From contig CAJTZL010000016.1 of assembly GCA_910583695.1 (NCBI GenBank), positions 1 to 50,860 of the forward strand: a DNA stretch of 50,860 bases, in the 5' to 3' direction. Both the position numbers and the translations under genes were made by a program. A model generated the notes under the pieces. That model was given only the letters and a program-made list of their open reading frames with translations. It did not search any database and was not told the origin of the DNA. Shown here piece after piece: positions 24,279-32,690 of this stretch; the first letter of the stretch is position 1; every line of letters begins with the position of its first letter. The DNA is from an uncultured Oscillibacter sp. Its GTDB lineage: Bacteria; Bacillota; Clostridia; Oscillospirales; Oscillospiraceae.

Positions 24279-27200
24279 ATGAGTATTGCCAGAGCGAGTA
24301 TCCAGCATAAGGTAGCCACCATCCTGGCCAGCATCCTGATCTGCGTCTTTGGGCTGATGTTCGCCACCCAGCTCCAGATGGCCCTGATGCCGGAGATGGA
24401 GATGCCCATGGCCGTTGTGGCCTGCTATTACACCGGGGCCAATCCCAGCGACATTGAGGAGCTGGTCACGCGGCCCCTGGAGGGGGCCATCATGTCCGTC
24501 CCCGGCGTGGATGAGATTTCCTCCACCTCCTCCGACGGCGTGAGCCAGATTCAGATCACCTACGTGGACGGCACGGACCTGGACATCGCCGCCACGAAGC
24601 TCCGGGAGCAGTTCGACATGGTGAGCCTCCCGGAGGACGCCATGGACCCGGTGATCATCAACATGAACCTCAGCGCCCTGATGCCCACGGCCATGATCGC
24701 CCTGGTGGGCGAGGACCTGAGCCAGCTCCAGAGCATGGCGGAGGATCTGGTGGTCCCGGCCCTGGAGCGCATCAACGGCGTGGCCCAGGTGACGGTGAAC
24801 GGCGGCGTCAGCCAGCAGATCGCTGTGGAGCTGGACCCCACCCGGGCGGCGGGCTACGGCCTCTCCGCCTCCTACGTGTCCCAGTTTCTGGCGGGACAGA
24901 ACCTGATCTACCCCGGCGGCAGCCTGGAGAACGGGTCCAAAAAGCTCACCGTCTCCACCGACGCCAAGTTCCAGACCGTGGACGACGTGCGGAACATGAT
25001 CCTCTCCCTTCCCACCGGCGGCGCGGTGCGGCTTTCCGAAGTGGCCAACGTCACCCTGGAGGACAAGGACATGGACGCCATGGCAAAGTCCGGCGAGTCC
25101 GCCTGCGTGGTTCTCCAGGTCTCCAAGCAGTCCGCCGCCAACGAGGTCTATGTCTCCGAGCAGGTGGTGAAGCGGCTGGAGAAGCTGGAGGCGGATAACC
25201 CCGGCCTCCGCTGGTCCGCCCCCTATCTTGCCAGCGACTACATCAACCAGACGGTGGACGCCGCCTATCAGAACATCCTCCAGGGCGTGCTGCTGGCGGC
25301 CGTTGTGGTGCTGCTGTTCCTCCGCCGGGGCGGGGCCACGCTGACCATCGCCGTGTCCATGCCCATCTGCATCCTGACGGTCTTCGTCCTCATGCGGGCC
25401 TTCAACCTGACCTTGAACATGATGTCCCTGGGCGGCATCGCCATGGGCGTGGGCATGATCGTGGACAACTCCATCGTGGTCCTGGAGAACATCTACCGCT
25501 TCTCCGCCGAGGGCCATAACCGGGCGGATGCCTGCATCGAGGGCACCAGAGAAGTCACCAGCTCCGTCCTGGCCTCCACCCTCACCACGGAGGCGGTCTT
25601 CGTCCCCCTGGCCCTCACCGGGGGCATGGCGGGGATGATGTTCCGGGACTTCTGCCTCACCATCGCCTCCCTGATCTTCGCCTCCCTGGTCATCTCCCTG
25701 ACCCTGGTGCCCCTCCTCTGCTACTTCACCCTGGACGAGGAGAAGGTCCGCCGCCGCCAGGAACGGCTGGCCGGGAAGCAGCCCGGTCCCGTGAAGCGGC
25801 TGGTGGAGAAGATCAGCGCCTTCTACCTGAAAACCCTGGATTTCTTTGTCCGCCACCTCTTCCTGGGCATGGCGGCCTCCTTTGCCCTGGTGGTCCTCTT
25901 CGGCGTCACCCTGGTGAACACGAAGATGGTCCTCATCCCCGACATGGACCAGGGACAAATCACCGTCAATGTCAGCATGCCCATCGGCTCCCAGCTGAAT
26001 GAGACCTCCGTCATTGCCGACCGCGTCACCGCCATTGCGGAGACGGAGGTTCCGGAGATTGAGGAGATGTTCTACATCGCCTCCAACGAGTCTGTCACCA
26101 TGATGCTGGACGTGGGCCCCAAATCCCAGCGGACCCGGGGCAGCAACGACATTGCCGTTGCCCTCCGGGCGGCGGTGCAGGACATCGCCGGCTGTGAAAT
26201 CACCGTCTCCGCCTCCGACGCGGATATGATGATGGGCGGCGGGGGAGATATCGCCGTCAACATCGAAGGAGACGACTACGACACGCTGGGATTCCTGGCC
26301 AACGACCTGATTACCCAGATTGAGGCCCTGCCCGACGCTGTGAACGTGAAAAGCTCTCTCTCCGACGAGGTGCCCCAGGTGAAGGTCTCCGTGAGCCGGG
26401 AGGCCGCCGCCCAGTACGGCCTCACCGCCGCCTCCATCGGCGCGGCGGTCCGGTCGGAGCTCACCGGCTCCACAGCCACAAAAGTGACCATCAACAGCCG
26501 GGAGCTGGATGTGGTGGTCCGGGGCGGCGGCGCGGCGGCCAAGAGCCTGGACGCGCTGAAATCCATGGGCGTGCCCTCCGCCATGGGCGGCACGGTGCCC
26601 CTGGGCTCCGTGGCGAATGTCGCCATTGAGCAGGCTCCCCAGACCATCGTCCGGTCCAACCAGACCCGGCAGGTCACGATCTCCGGCGACTCCGTCAGCG
26701 GCGACACCGCCGCCATGACCGTGGCCATCTGGGAGATTCTGGACGGCTACACCTTCCCCCAGGGCTACGCCGTGGAGACCGACGGCTCCTATGAGACCAT
26801 GATGGAGAGCTTCGGCGACCTGCTCATCGCCCTGGCGGCGGCTCTGCTGCTGGTGTATTTCGTCCTGGCGGTGCAGTTTGAGAGCTTTCTCATGCCCGTC
26901 ATGGTCATGCTGATTCTCCCAGTGGCCTTCACCGGCTCCCTCTTTGGTCTGCCGGTGACGGGACGGGACCTCTCCATGCTGTCCCTGGTCTCCATCATCA
27001 TGCTGGCGGGCACGGTGGTCAACTCTTCCATCATCCTGGTGGAGTACATCAAGATCAGAAGGGCCCGGGGGGAGGACCGGGAAACCGCCATCCTCCACGC
27101 CTGCCCCCTCCGGGTGCGGCCCATCCTCATGACCACCCTGACCACCATCCTGGCGATGGTGCCCATGGCCATGGGAATCGGGGAGACCAACGAGATGATG

Positions 27201-27437
27201 TCGGACATGGGCATTACAATGATCGCGGGCATGGTGATCTCCACCATTGTTACCCTGGTGTTCACCCCGGTGTACTACTCCGTCATCGACAACCTCAGCC
27301 ACGTCTTCCGCCGGAAGGACAAAACCAAGAAGCCCCGGAAGCCCCTCTTCGGGCGCAGGGCCAAGGAGGAGTCCTTTCCCGCTCCCGAAGCCCCGGAGGC
27401 CCCGGCCCCTGAGGCGGAGCCTGTGGAAACCACCTGA
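24279..27437 (+). CDS. RND-family (HAE1/AcrB-SwrC-like) multidrug efflux transporter
   Basis: The 1052-residue protein has the 12-helix RND layout. It has a first helix near 12-32, a large external loop (33-330), five helices with GVGMIVDNSIVVLENIYR (the proton-relay helix; one of the usual Asp pair is Asn), a second loop and a final helix block with MLAGTVVNSSIILVEYIK. The loop segments DPTRAAGYGLSASYV and VSREAAAQYGLTAASI are duplicated porter-domain signatures. The sequence resembles SwrC-type Firmicute pumps. It would export drugs or lipophilic compounds using proton motive force. The C-terminus has a basic then Glu/Pro/Ala-rich cytoplasmic tail. It is the third gene of the operon and has a terminator 12 bp after the stop. 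Confidence 0.93.
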   Translation: MSIARASIQHKVATILASILICVFGLMFATQLQMALMPEMEMPMAVVACYYTGANPSDIEELVTRPLEGAIMSVPGVDEISSTSSDGVSQIQITYVDGTDLDIAATKLREQFDMVSLPEDAMDPVIINMNLSALMPTAMIALVGEDLSQLQSMAEDLVVPALERINGVAQVTVNGGVSQQIAVELDPTRAAGYGLSASYVSQFLAGQNLIYPGGSLENGSKKLTVSTDAKFQTVDDVRNMILSLPTGGAVRLSEVANVTLEDKDMDAMAKSGESACVVLQVSKQSAANEVYVSEQVVKRLEKLEADNPGLRWSAPYLASDYINQTVDAAYQNILQGVLLAAVVVLLFLRRGGATLTIAVSMPICILTVFVLMRAFNLTLNMMSLGGIAMGVGMIVDNSIVVLENIYRFSAEGHNRADACIEGTREVTSSVLASTLTTEAVFVPLALTGGMAGMMFRDFCLTIASLIFASLVISLTLVPLLCYFTLDEEKVRRRQERLAGKQPGPVKRLVEKISAFYLKTLDFFVRHLFLGMAASFALVVLFGVTLVNTKMVLIPDMDQGQITVNVSMPIGSQLNETSVIADRVTAIAETEVPEIEEMFYIASNESVTMMLDVGPKSQRTRGSNDIAVALRAAVQDIAGCEITVSASDADMMMGGGGDIAVNIEGDDYDTLGFLANDLITQIEALPDAVNVKSSLSDEVPQVKVSVSREAAAQYGLTAASIGAAVRSELTGSTATKVTINSRELDVVVRGGGAAAKSLDALKSMGVPSAMGGTVPLGSVANVAIEQAPQTIVRSNQTRQVTISGDSVSGDTAAMTVAIWEILDGYTFPQGYAVETDGSYETMMESFGDLLIALAAALLLVYFVLAVQFESFLMPVMVMLILPVAFTGSLFGLPVTGRDLSMLSLVSIIMLAGTVVNSSIILVEYIKIRRARGEDRETAILHACPLRVRPILMTTLTTILAMVPMAMGIGETNEMMSDMGITMIAGMVISTIVTLVFTPVYYSVIDNLSHVFRRKDKTKKPRKPLFGRRAKEESFPAPEAPEAPAPEAEPVETT

Positions 27438-27449
27438 GCTCATAAAAAA

Positions 27450-27475
27450 GCGGGCCGTCCATTCGGACGGCCCGC
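27450..27475. terminator. Bidirectional terminator between the efflux operon and the RsiV-like gene
   Basis: Arms GCGGGCCGTCC (27450-27460) and GGACGGCCCGC (27465-27475) are perfect, with a 4-nt loop, AAAAAA on the left and CTCTTGTTT on the right. It serves both converging operons. Confidence 0.88.
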
Positions 27476-27491
27476 CTCTTGTTTCGATGCT

Positions 27492-28334
27492 TTATGTCGC
27501 CGCTTCCGCGTTTTCCAAACCCAGGAGCTCCCGGCCGTGCTGGCCCAGATGGGGCGACAGCTTCTCATAGGCCACATGGAACACCTGGGGCCCGGCGGCA
27601 TAGCACGCCAGCTCGTAGGGGGAGAAGCCCACGGTCATGCCCGCCTCGTCAAAGCTGACGGCATAGCTGGTCCAGTCTTCCAGAATCTCGGCGTAATCCT
27701 CCCAAAAGAACTCCCCGGGAGCCAGGCCGTTTTCCAGGGCCGTCTCCTCCGCCTGACGCACCAGCTCCGCCGTCACGGTCTCTTTCAGCGTTCCATCCTC
27801 CTCCAGAAAGTCTGGCTCCAGGAAGGTCCCGCTGTCCAAATCGAAGTTCCAGCTTAGGAGCATGGTGTTGGAATGCGTCCCGCCGGTATAGTTTCGGTAC
27901 TCCCCCGACACGCTGACCAGCCGCCCCGTTTGATAGGCCGTACACTTCAGTTCCTCCACCACGGCCTGTCCGTTTTCCAACGGGGTCTGGGTCAGGAACT
28001 CCTGGATGTGGGGCGCGTCTTCCCGCCAGTCCGCGAATCGGAGGTTGAACGCCTCCACGACCGCCAGCGCCTGTTCTTCCGCCGGAGTGGCTGCCTCCGT
28101 CACCTCGGCGCCGTCCTCCCGCAGGGCCGTCATCCGCGGCACGGTATAGTCGCAGTAGGCCAGCGTATTCCCCGCCTCGTCGATGAAGCTCTCATCATAG
28201 CAGTTGTCCTCCAGATGGTAGGAAACCGTCGGAGCAGACGGAGCCGGCAGGGCGTTTTTCACGTTGGTCAGCGTCTCCCCGGCGCAGCCCACCAGAGAGC
28301 TCAGCACCAGCAGCAGGGCGATCATGGTACTCAT
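27492..28334 (-). CDS. RsiV-like (DUF3298) lipoprotein
   Basis: The 280-residue protein has a lipoprotein signal (SSLVGCAG, Cys17). A C-terminal PdaC/RsiV (DUF3298)-type domain follows, seen in YRNYTGGTHSNTMLLSWNFDLDSG (split here: YTGGTHSNT, then SWNFDLDSG) and in GFSPYELACYAAGP near the end. In RsiV this domain is the lysozyme-binding part of an anti-sigma factor. Here there is no cytoplasmic anti-sigma segment and no sigma factor nearby, so it is a lipid-anchored sensor-like or binding protein of unknown ligand. Its ATG overlaps the tmcAL stop (ATGA), indicating co-translation with tmcAL. Confidence 0.75.
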   Translation of the reverse strand: MSTMIALLLVLSSLVGCAGETLTNVKNALPAPSAPTVSYHLEDNCYDESFIDEAGNTLAYCDYTVPRMTALREDGAEVTEAATPAEEQALAVVEAFNLRFADWREDAPHIQEFLTQTPLENGQAVVEELKCTAYQTGRLVSVSGEYRNYTGGTHSNTMLLSWNFDLDSGTFLEPDFLEEDGTLKETVTAELVRQAEETALENGLAPGEFFWEDYAEILEDWTSYAVSFDEAGMTVGFSPYELACYAAGPQVFHVAYEKLSPHLGQHGRELLGLENAEAAT

Positions 28335-29560
28335 AGGGATTCCTCCTTTGTTCCGCCCGCCTCCTCCCGGACAATCACCGGCCCCCTCCGCCGCTCGTCG
28401 GGGACGGCGGCGGGATCGGGACAGGCCAGGGCATAGAGGCGGTCCGCCCGGGCCTCCAGGTCAAAGAGGCGCCGGGCCTCTTCTCCCAGGCGGCGGACGG
28501 CGGCGGGCTTGGTCAAAACCGGCGCGGAGGCGGTTTTCCGCATCCCGGCCAGCAGGGCCGTTCCCCGCTCATTGGCCGCCAGGACCCGCAGATAGGCGGG
28601 CCCCTCCGGCAGCGCGGGGGGCAGCCCCAGATAGGCCCGGAACACCATCCGGCGGAGCCGGGCCAGGGGGTAGCGTTTGGTTTTCACGGCCTCCAGCAGC
28701 TCCGCCAGGGACCCGGCGGTGCGGGCGGCGCGGGCAAAGCGGCGGTACAGGCCCTCGTTTCCCTGATCCAGGGCGGCCCAGTCTTCTTCCTCCAGAAAGC
28801 GGAGCCGGGCCAGGACCGCCCGTTCGCAGAGGGCCGAGGACGCGGGGGCCCGGCCTGCGGCCTGTTCCGTCCGGTAGGCCTCCGCCATGGCGGGGGCGCA
28901 GAGGGAAAGGGCGGCTTCCTCCTCCCCCCGCTGGAGAAGCGCCCGGACGGCGGAGGCGGAGGCAAAGCCGCCCGTTGCCGTCTTGCTGTCGTGCCCCGCC
29001 CCCCGGCGGGGGACGGCCACGGGCCGGATGCCGCTGCCCCGGAGGGCCTTGCAGTATTCCACGCCCAAAGTGTCGTTGGGCCGGGCCAGGGCCGCCGCGT
29101 CCTCCTTGGACAGCAGGGCCTCCAGGGCTCGCTGGCGGGCGGCGGGGAAGCTGTCGCCCTGTTTCAGCTCCTCCCGGAGCCTGGGGGAGAAGTCCTGGGA
29201 GCAAAGGGCCTCCGCACAGCGGACCAGGGGCCCGGCGTCTCCGCCCTCACTGCCGAAGACCAGATGGGTGACGGCTCCGGCGGCCTTCAGAATCTCCACG
29301 GCCCCGACGGCGAAGCCCTCCGCCGAACTGAGGGCCCAGGGGACCGGCAGTTCCAGCACCAGATCCGCCCCGCTTTGAACGGCGGCGGCGGCCCGGGCGG
29401 CTTTGTCCGCAATGGCGAAGTCCCCCCGCTGGACATAGTTCCCGCTCATGACGCAGAGGATTCCCGTTTCCGGCCCCAAGAGGCGGCGGGCCTCCGCCAT
29501 CAGGTGGACGTGGCCCATGTGGAGGGGATTGTACTCTGTAATGATACCAGCGGCGGTCAT
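28331..29560 (-). CDS. tmcAL: tRNA(Met) cytidine acetate ligase
   Basis: The 409-residue protein starts MTAAGIITEYNPLHMGHVHL, the signature of TmcAL (formerly YlbM/DUF795). The HxGH nucleotidyl-transfer motif is at residues 14-17, followed by VMSGNYVQRGD and PNDTLGVEYCKAL. It activates acetate with ATP to make ac4C at the wobble base of elongator tRNA-Met. A neighbouring acetate kinase gene, divergently arranged, fits acetate use, although linkage of tmcAL and ackA may simply be conserved in Clostridia. The ribosome site is AAGGGGG. The downstream RsiV-like gene overlaps by 4 bp. Confidence 0.93.
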   Translation of the reverse strand: MTAAGIITEYNPLHMGHVHLMAEARRLLGPETGILCVMSGNYVQRGDFAIADKAARAAAAVQSGADLVLELPVPWALSSAEGFAVGAVEILKAAGAVTHLVFGSEGGDAGPLVRCAEALCSQDFSPRLREELKQGDSFPAARQRALEALLSKEDAAALARPNDTLGVEYCKALRGSGIRPVAVPRRGAGHDSKTATGGFASASAVRALLQRGEEEAALSLCAPAMAEAYRTEQAAGRAPASSALCERAVLARLRFLEEEDWAALDQGNEGLYRRFARAARTAGSLAELLEAVKTKRYPLARLRRMVFRAYLGLPPALPEGPAYLRVLAANERGTALLAGMRKTASAPVLTKPAAVRRLGEEARRLFDLEARADRLYALACPDPAAVPDERRRGPVIVREEAGGTKEESL

Positions 29561-29613
29561 AAAATTCCCCCTTGAAGTGGTGACAAAAAAGTGACAGTTT
29601 GGTAAAAAAGCGG

Positions 29614-29641
29614 TTGTAACTCCCGGAAAGTCTGGTATAAT
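29614..29641 (+). promoter_or_regulatory. Promoter of ackA
   Basis: TTGTAA (29614-29619) and TATAAT (29636-29641) are 16 bp apart, about 110 bp before the ackA start. The leader has no other gene. The upstream side faces tmcAL. Confidence 0.65.
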
Positions 29642-29750
29642 GGAGTTGGAGAACAGGGAAAGCGGGACCTTCCGCCCTTCCCTGCCGCTCTATATTATAC
29701 GAAAATCGGGAATCCCGCAAGGGCTTCCCCAAAAAGAGGAGACGGTCATC

Positions 29751-30947
29751 ATGAACATTCTGGTCATCAATGCGGGGAGTTCCTCCCTGAAGTATCAGCT
29801 TCTGGACCCGGAGAGCGGCGTTCTGCTGGCCAAGGGCCTGTGCGAGCGCATCGGCATCGACGGCAAATTCACCTACAAGGCCGAGGGGAAAAAGACCCTG
29901 GACGCCATCGACATCCCCATGCCCACCCACTCCGAGGCCATCCAGGCCGTGCTGGACGCGGTGGCGGACAAGGACAACGGCGTGATTTCCTCCATGAGCG
30001 AAATCGGCGCGGTGGGCCATCGGGTGGTCCACGGCGGAGAGGCATTCAACCAGTCCGTGCTGATTGACGACGCGGTGCTGGGCGCCATTGAGGCCTGCAT
30101 TCCCCTGGCCCCCCTCCACAACCCCGCCAACCTCACGGGCATCCGGGCCTGCCAGAAGGTGATGCCCGGCGTGCCCATGGTGGCCGTGTTCGACACCGCC
30201 TTCCACCAGACCATGCCCGCCCAGGCCTACATGTACGCCCTGCCCTACGCCTGGTATGAGGAGGACAAGGTCCGGCGGTACGGCTTCCACGGCACCAGCC
30301 ACAAATACGTGGCGGGCCGGGCCGCCGCCATACTGGGCAAAAAGCCGGAGGAGGTCAAGCTGATCTCCTGCCATCTGGGCAACGGCTCCTCCATCACGGC
30401 GGTGGACGGCGGCAGGAGCGTGGACACCTCCATGGGCTTCACCCCCCTGGCGGGCGTGCCCATGGGCACCCGGTCCGGCGACTTGGACGCGGGCATCCTC
30501 CAGTACGAGATGAACAAGCGGGGAATGGGCATTGACGAAATGCTGAACGCCCTGAACAAGAAGTCCGGCGTGGAGGGCCTGAGCTGCGTCAGCTCCGACT
30601 TCCGAGATCTGGAAAACGCCGCCGGCAAGGGTGATCAGAAGGCGGCCCTGGCCCAGCAGAAGTTTGCCTATGAGGTGAAAAAGTACGTGGGCGCTTACGC
30701 CGCCGCCATGGGCGGAGTGGATGCGGTGATCTTCACCGCCGGCGTGGGCGAAAACGACAAGGCCATCCGGGCTATGGTCTGCCGGGGCCTGGAGTACATG
30801 GGCGTGAAGCTGGACGTGGAGGCCAACAACGTCCGGGGCAAAGAGACCGTCCTCTCCACCCCCGACTCCAAGGTGAAGGTGCTGCTGATTCCCACCAACG
30901 AGGAGCTCATGATCGCCATGGACACGGCGGAAATCGTGAAGAAGTAA
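29751..30947 (+). CDS. ackA: Acetate kinase
   Basis: The 398-residue protein is full-length acetate kinase of the ASKHA fold. It starts MNILVINAGSSSLKYQL (adenosine site of the family), then VGHRVVHGGEAF, AVFDTAFHQTMP, YGFHGTSHKYV, LGNGSSITAV and FTAGVGENDKAIR. It makes ATP from acetyl phosphate, and so acetate in fermentation, probably together with a phosphotransacetylase outside the window. AAGAGGAG lies 7 bp before the ATG; a longer upstream frame is not supported. A perfect terminator follows the stop. Confidence 0.97.
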   Translation: MNILVINAGSSSLKYQLLDPESGVLLAKGLCERIGIDGKFTYKAEGKKTLDAIDIPMPTHSEAIQAVLDAVADKDNGVISSMSEIGAVGHRVVHGGEAFNQSVLIDDAVLGAIEACIPLAPLHNPANLTGIRACQKVMPGVPMVAVFDTAFHQTMPAQAYMYALPYAWYEEDKVRRYGFHGTSHKYVAGRAAAILGKKPEEVKLISCHLGNGSSITAVDGGRSVDTSMGFTPLAGVPMGTRSGDLDAGILQYEMNKRGMGIDEMLNALNKKSGVEGLSCVSSDFRDLENAAGKGDQKAALAQQKFAYEVKKYVGAYAAAMGGVDAVIFTAGVGENDKAIRAMVCRGLEYMGVKLDVEANNVRGKETVLSTPDSKVKVLLIPTNEELMIAMDTAEIVKK

Positions 30948-30956
30948 CGGGCGCAA

Positions 30957-30989
30957 AAAAGGCCGGAGTGCATGTCACTCCGGCCTTTT
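30957..30989. terminator. Terminator of ackA, overlapping the end of the GNAT gene
   Basis: Arms AAAAGGCCGGAGTG (30957-30970) and CACTCCGGCCTTTT (30976-30989) are perfect. The stop of the converging GNAT gene lies inside the right arm. Confidence 0.9.
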
Positions 30990-31547
30990 CACTTCTGAAT
31001 AGGGCCTGACGGGAGCGGGGTTTTCCCGGTGCGCCCCGATGCACTTTTCCATGCAGGCCAGGTTGTACCAGCGGCCGAATTTGCAGCCGCAGGCAATGTA
31101 TTCCCCCGCCGTCCGGTAGCCCAGATGCCTGTGAAATTCCACGCTGTTCCGGGTGAGGTATTCGTCGTCCGCCTGGGGATAGGCGGCCTTGGCGTAGAGA
31201 TTCAAAACGCCCATGGCCTTCAAGCACGCCTCCAGGGCCTCATAGAGCCTCCGGCCCAGGCCCTGTCCCCGGGCCTCCCGGGCCAGATAGATGGAGACCT
31301 CCGCCGCCCAGCCGTAGGCGGCCCGCTCCGCGAAGGGTCCGGCATAGGCGTAGCCCAGGAGCTTCCCGTCCTGCTCGGCGCAGAGCCAGGGATATGCTTC
31401 CAGAGTGCGGGAGATGCGCCGCCGGAACTCCGCCGGAGAGGGGACTGTGTATTCAAAGGTGATGGCGGTGTGCTCCACGTACCAGGCGTAGATGTTCAGA
31501 AGCGCCGCCGCGTCCTCTGCGGCTGCGGTGCGGATGACAGGCTCCAT
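30975..31547 (-). CDS. GNAT N-acetyltransferase, phosphinothricin/amino-acid acetyltransferase type
   Basis: The 190-residue protein matches the Pat/MnaT/YncA group: IYAWYVEHTAITFEYTVPSP (substrate loop), AEVSIYLAREARGQGLGRRL (acetyl-CoA P-loop, RGQGLG), and FHRHLGYRTAGEY near the end. These enzymes acetylate phosphinothricin-like compounds or methionine derivatives. The C-terminus carries 20 extra residues with a Cys (CMEKCIGAH). The gene is single and faces ackA; its last codons share the ackA terminator. Confidence 0.88.
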   Translation of the reverse strand: MEPVIRTAAAEDAAALLNIYAWYVEHTAITFEYTVPSPAEFRRRISRTLEAYPWLCAEQDGKLLGYAYAGPFAERAAYGWAAEVSIYLAREARGQGLGRRLYEALEACLKAMGVLNLYAKAAYPQADDEYLTRNSVEFHRHLGYRTAGEYIACGCKFGRWYNLACMEKCIGAHRENPAPVRPYSEVKRPE

Positions 31548-31616
31548 GGGACGGCCCCCTTTCCAGAGCCCATCCTATCACGGCCCGGGGAAAAAGGCAA
31601 GCGGGAGCCGCCCGTG

Positions 31617-31682
31617 TCCCTTTTAAGGAAAGTGTTGCTGGGATATAACTTCGGCGGTTTCTACAAAAACACATTGATATAA
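31617..31682. repeat. Left 66-bp terminal inverted repeat of a small AT-rich element
   Basis: This 66-bp segment is repeated in inverse orientation at 32127-32192 with 61 of 66 positions identical. It begins TCCCTTTTAAGG and ends ACATTGATATAA. Together with the other copy it encloses the DUF3784 gene. Confidence 0.85.
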
Positions 31683-31735
31683 TCAGGGGGCCATATGGTA
31701 TGCATAATCGACTCGACAAACTCAAATTTATATTT

Positions 31736-32068
31736 CTATTTTTTATACTTGCCAAATGCTTTTTCTTTGTCTAAATGTACATCTTTAAAAAATACAATTA
31801 GCCATACAATAAATGCAATAACCGCTATATACTGTGAAATATAATGTGCTAAAATAGCACCTATTCCTTGGATGACTGCCCAAATCAAGAATATACTTCT
31901 ATGGTCTTTGCTTAATTTTTCCTTATCATATAATTCTCTTTTTTCTTTTGGCATCGTGTTAAAGCCACTTATTAGCATTACTGACTTCTCTTTGAAAATT
32001 GTAAAAATTAAAGTTAATAGCAAAAAAAGTAAACATGCTCCGCCGCACACCATAAAGCCTGTATTCAT
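31736..32068 (-). CDS. DUF3784 family membrane protein
   Basis: The 110-residue protein has three hydrophobic segments (about 5-26, 62-79, 81-96) and the DUF3784 signature SGFNTMPKEKRELYDKEKL in the loop after the first helix. The function is unknown; relatives are common in Firmicutes. I start at the ATG at 32068 (AAAGGAG 8 bp upstream). The gene lies wholly between two 66-bp inverted repeats and is strongly AT-rich, so it was probably brought in by a mobile unit. Confidence 0.85.
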   Translation of the reverse strand: MNTGFMVCGGACLLFLLLTLIFTIFKEKSVMLISGFNTMPKEKRELYDKEKLSKDHRSIFLIWAVIQGIGAILAHYISQYIAVIAFIVWLIVFFKDVHLDKEKAFGKYKK

Positions 32069-32126
32069 CAATTAGCTCCTTTCGCAAATGCCGATTTGTC
32101 GAATTGATTATAGCGCATGGTTTCTG

Positions 32127-32192
32127 TTATATCAATGTGCTTTTGTAGAAACTGCCGAAGTTATATCCCAGCGGCACTTTCCCTAAAAGGGA
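32127..32192. repeat. Right 66-bp terminal inverted repeat
   Basis: Inverse copy of 31617-31682 with five mismatches. It ends in AAAAGGGA at 32192, directly followed by GCCGCC and the tRNA promoter region. Confidence 0.85.
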
Positions 32193-32208
32193 GCCGCCGG
32201 ATTTGGGA

Positions 32209-32237
32209 TTGACAGGCCGGGGAAAAGCGGGTAAAAT
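32209..32237 (+). promoter_or_regulatory. Promoter of the tRNA-Arg gene
   Basis: TTGACA (32209-32214) and TAAAAT (32232-32237) are 17 bp apart, 27 bp before the tRNA 5' end, and lie just outside the inserted DUF3784 element. Confidence 0.75.
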
Positions 32238-32264
32238 AAAAAAGCTGTCTCATCCCCCAAATAT

Positions 32265-32341
32265 GCCCTGGTAGCTCAGTAGGATAGAGCGAACGCCTCC
32301 TAAGCGTTAGGCCGCTGGTTCGACTCCAGTCCAGGGTGCCA
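32265..32341 (+). tRNA. tRNA-Arg (anticodon CCT)
   Basis: A full cloverleaf can be folded: acceptor GCCCTGG with CCAGGGT (one G-U), D arm from TAGCTCAGTAGGATAGAGC, anticodon stem AACGC/GCGTT with loop CTCCTAA (anticodon CCT), and T arm CTGGTTCGACTCCAG. The 3' CCA is encoded. It decodes AGG. Confidence 0.95.
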
Positions 32342-32690
32342 ACAGCTCAGGAATCCCCCTTACCGCTCCGTTTCCCGCCCCTGAGGGGCGGAAAACTGCG
32401 CCGGACGGGGGATTCCTTCGCTTTCGGCCCGGATTCGCTTCGCTGGATTCCGGGCCGAGAAACAGGAGACGAAGGAGAAGAGACGAAGGACGAGGAAGGT
32501 TTGGTTTCGTGACTCCTAATTCGCTTTTGTCCCCAGTGCCTAAAATCTTATTTTTCAGTGTATAACCATTCAATTCCCAGAATCATAAAAATACATTTTC
32601 TCCATGGCAGGTATGCGTGTTCTAAAAAGAAGGCTGCCCCTGTTAGGGCAGCCTTCTTACCGGCGCTGAACAAAAGATTGGGATTTCTAT
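32342..32690. other. Structured non-coding region downstream of tRNA-Arg
   Basis: There is no supported gene. It contains a large nested hairpin with arms AGGAATCCCCC (32349-32359) and GGGGGATTCCT (32407-32417), and an inner TTTCCCGCCCCT/AGGGGCGGAAA pair. A second hairpin has arms TCGGCCCGGA (32424-32433) and TCCGGGCCGA (32449-32458). The minus-strand terminator for the zinc-ribbon gene is at 32627-32658. Sequence past 32500 becomes AT-rich. Confidence 0.6.
32627..32658 (-). terminator. Terminator of the zinc-ribbon gene
   Basis: Arms AAGAAGGCTGCCC (32627-32639) and GGGCAGCCTTCTT (32646-32658) are perfect; on the minus strand the stem is followed by TTTAG (TTTTT with the arm). Confidence 0.85.

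Larger units (their letters stand above)
31617..32192. mobile_element. Nonautonomous MITE-like element carrying a DUF3784 gene
   Basis: Two 66-bp inverted repeats (31617-31682 and 32127-32192, 61/66 identical) enclose 444 bp of AT-rich DNA in a GC-rich genome. The interior encodes only a DUF3784 membrane protein and no transposase. This fits a small element mobilised in trans, with a passenger gene. No clear target duplication is seen: GGGAGCCGCC occurs on both sides but not directly at the left repeat. Confidence 0.6.

Noticed and set aside
21165..27443. A 2092-codon open frame on the minus strand across the TetR-efflux operon
   Set aside because: It is antisense to four strong genes, rich in Gly/His/Arg as expected for the complement of GC-rich codons, and has no domain or ribosome site.
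29247..30956. Long minus-strand frame opposite ackA
   Set aside because: It is His/Gly/Val-rich complement of the acetate kinase gene with no motif.
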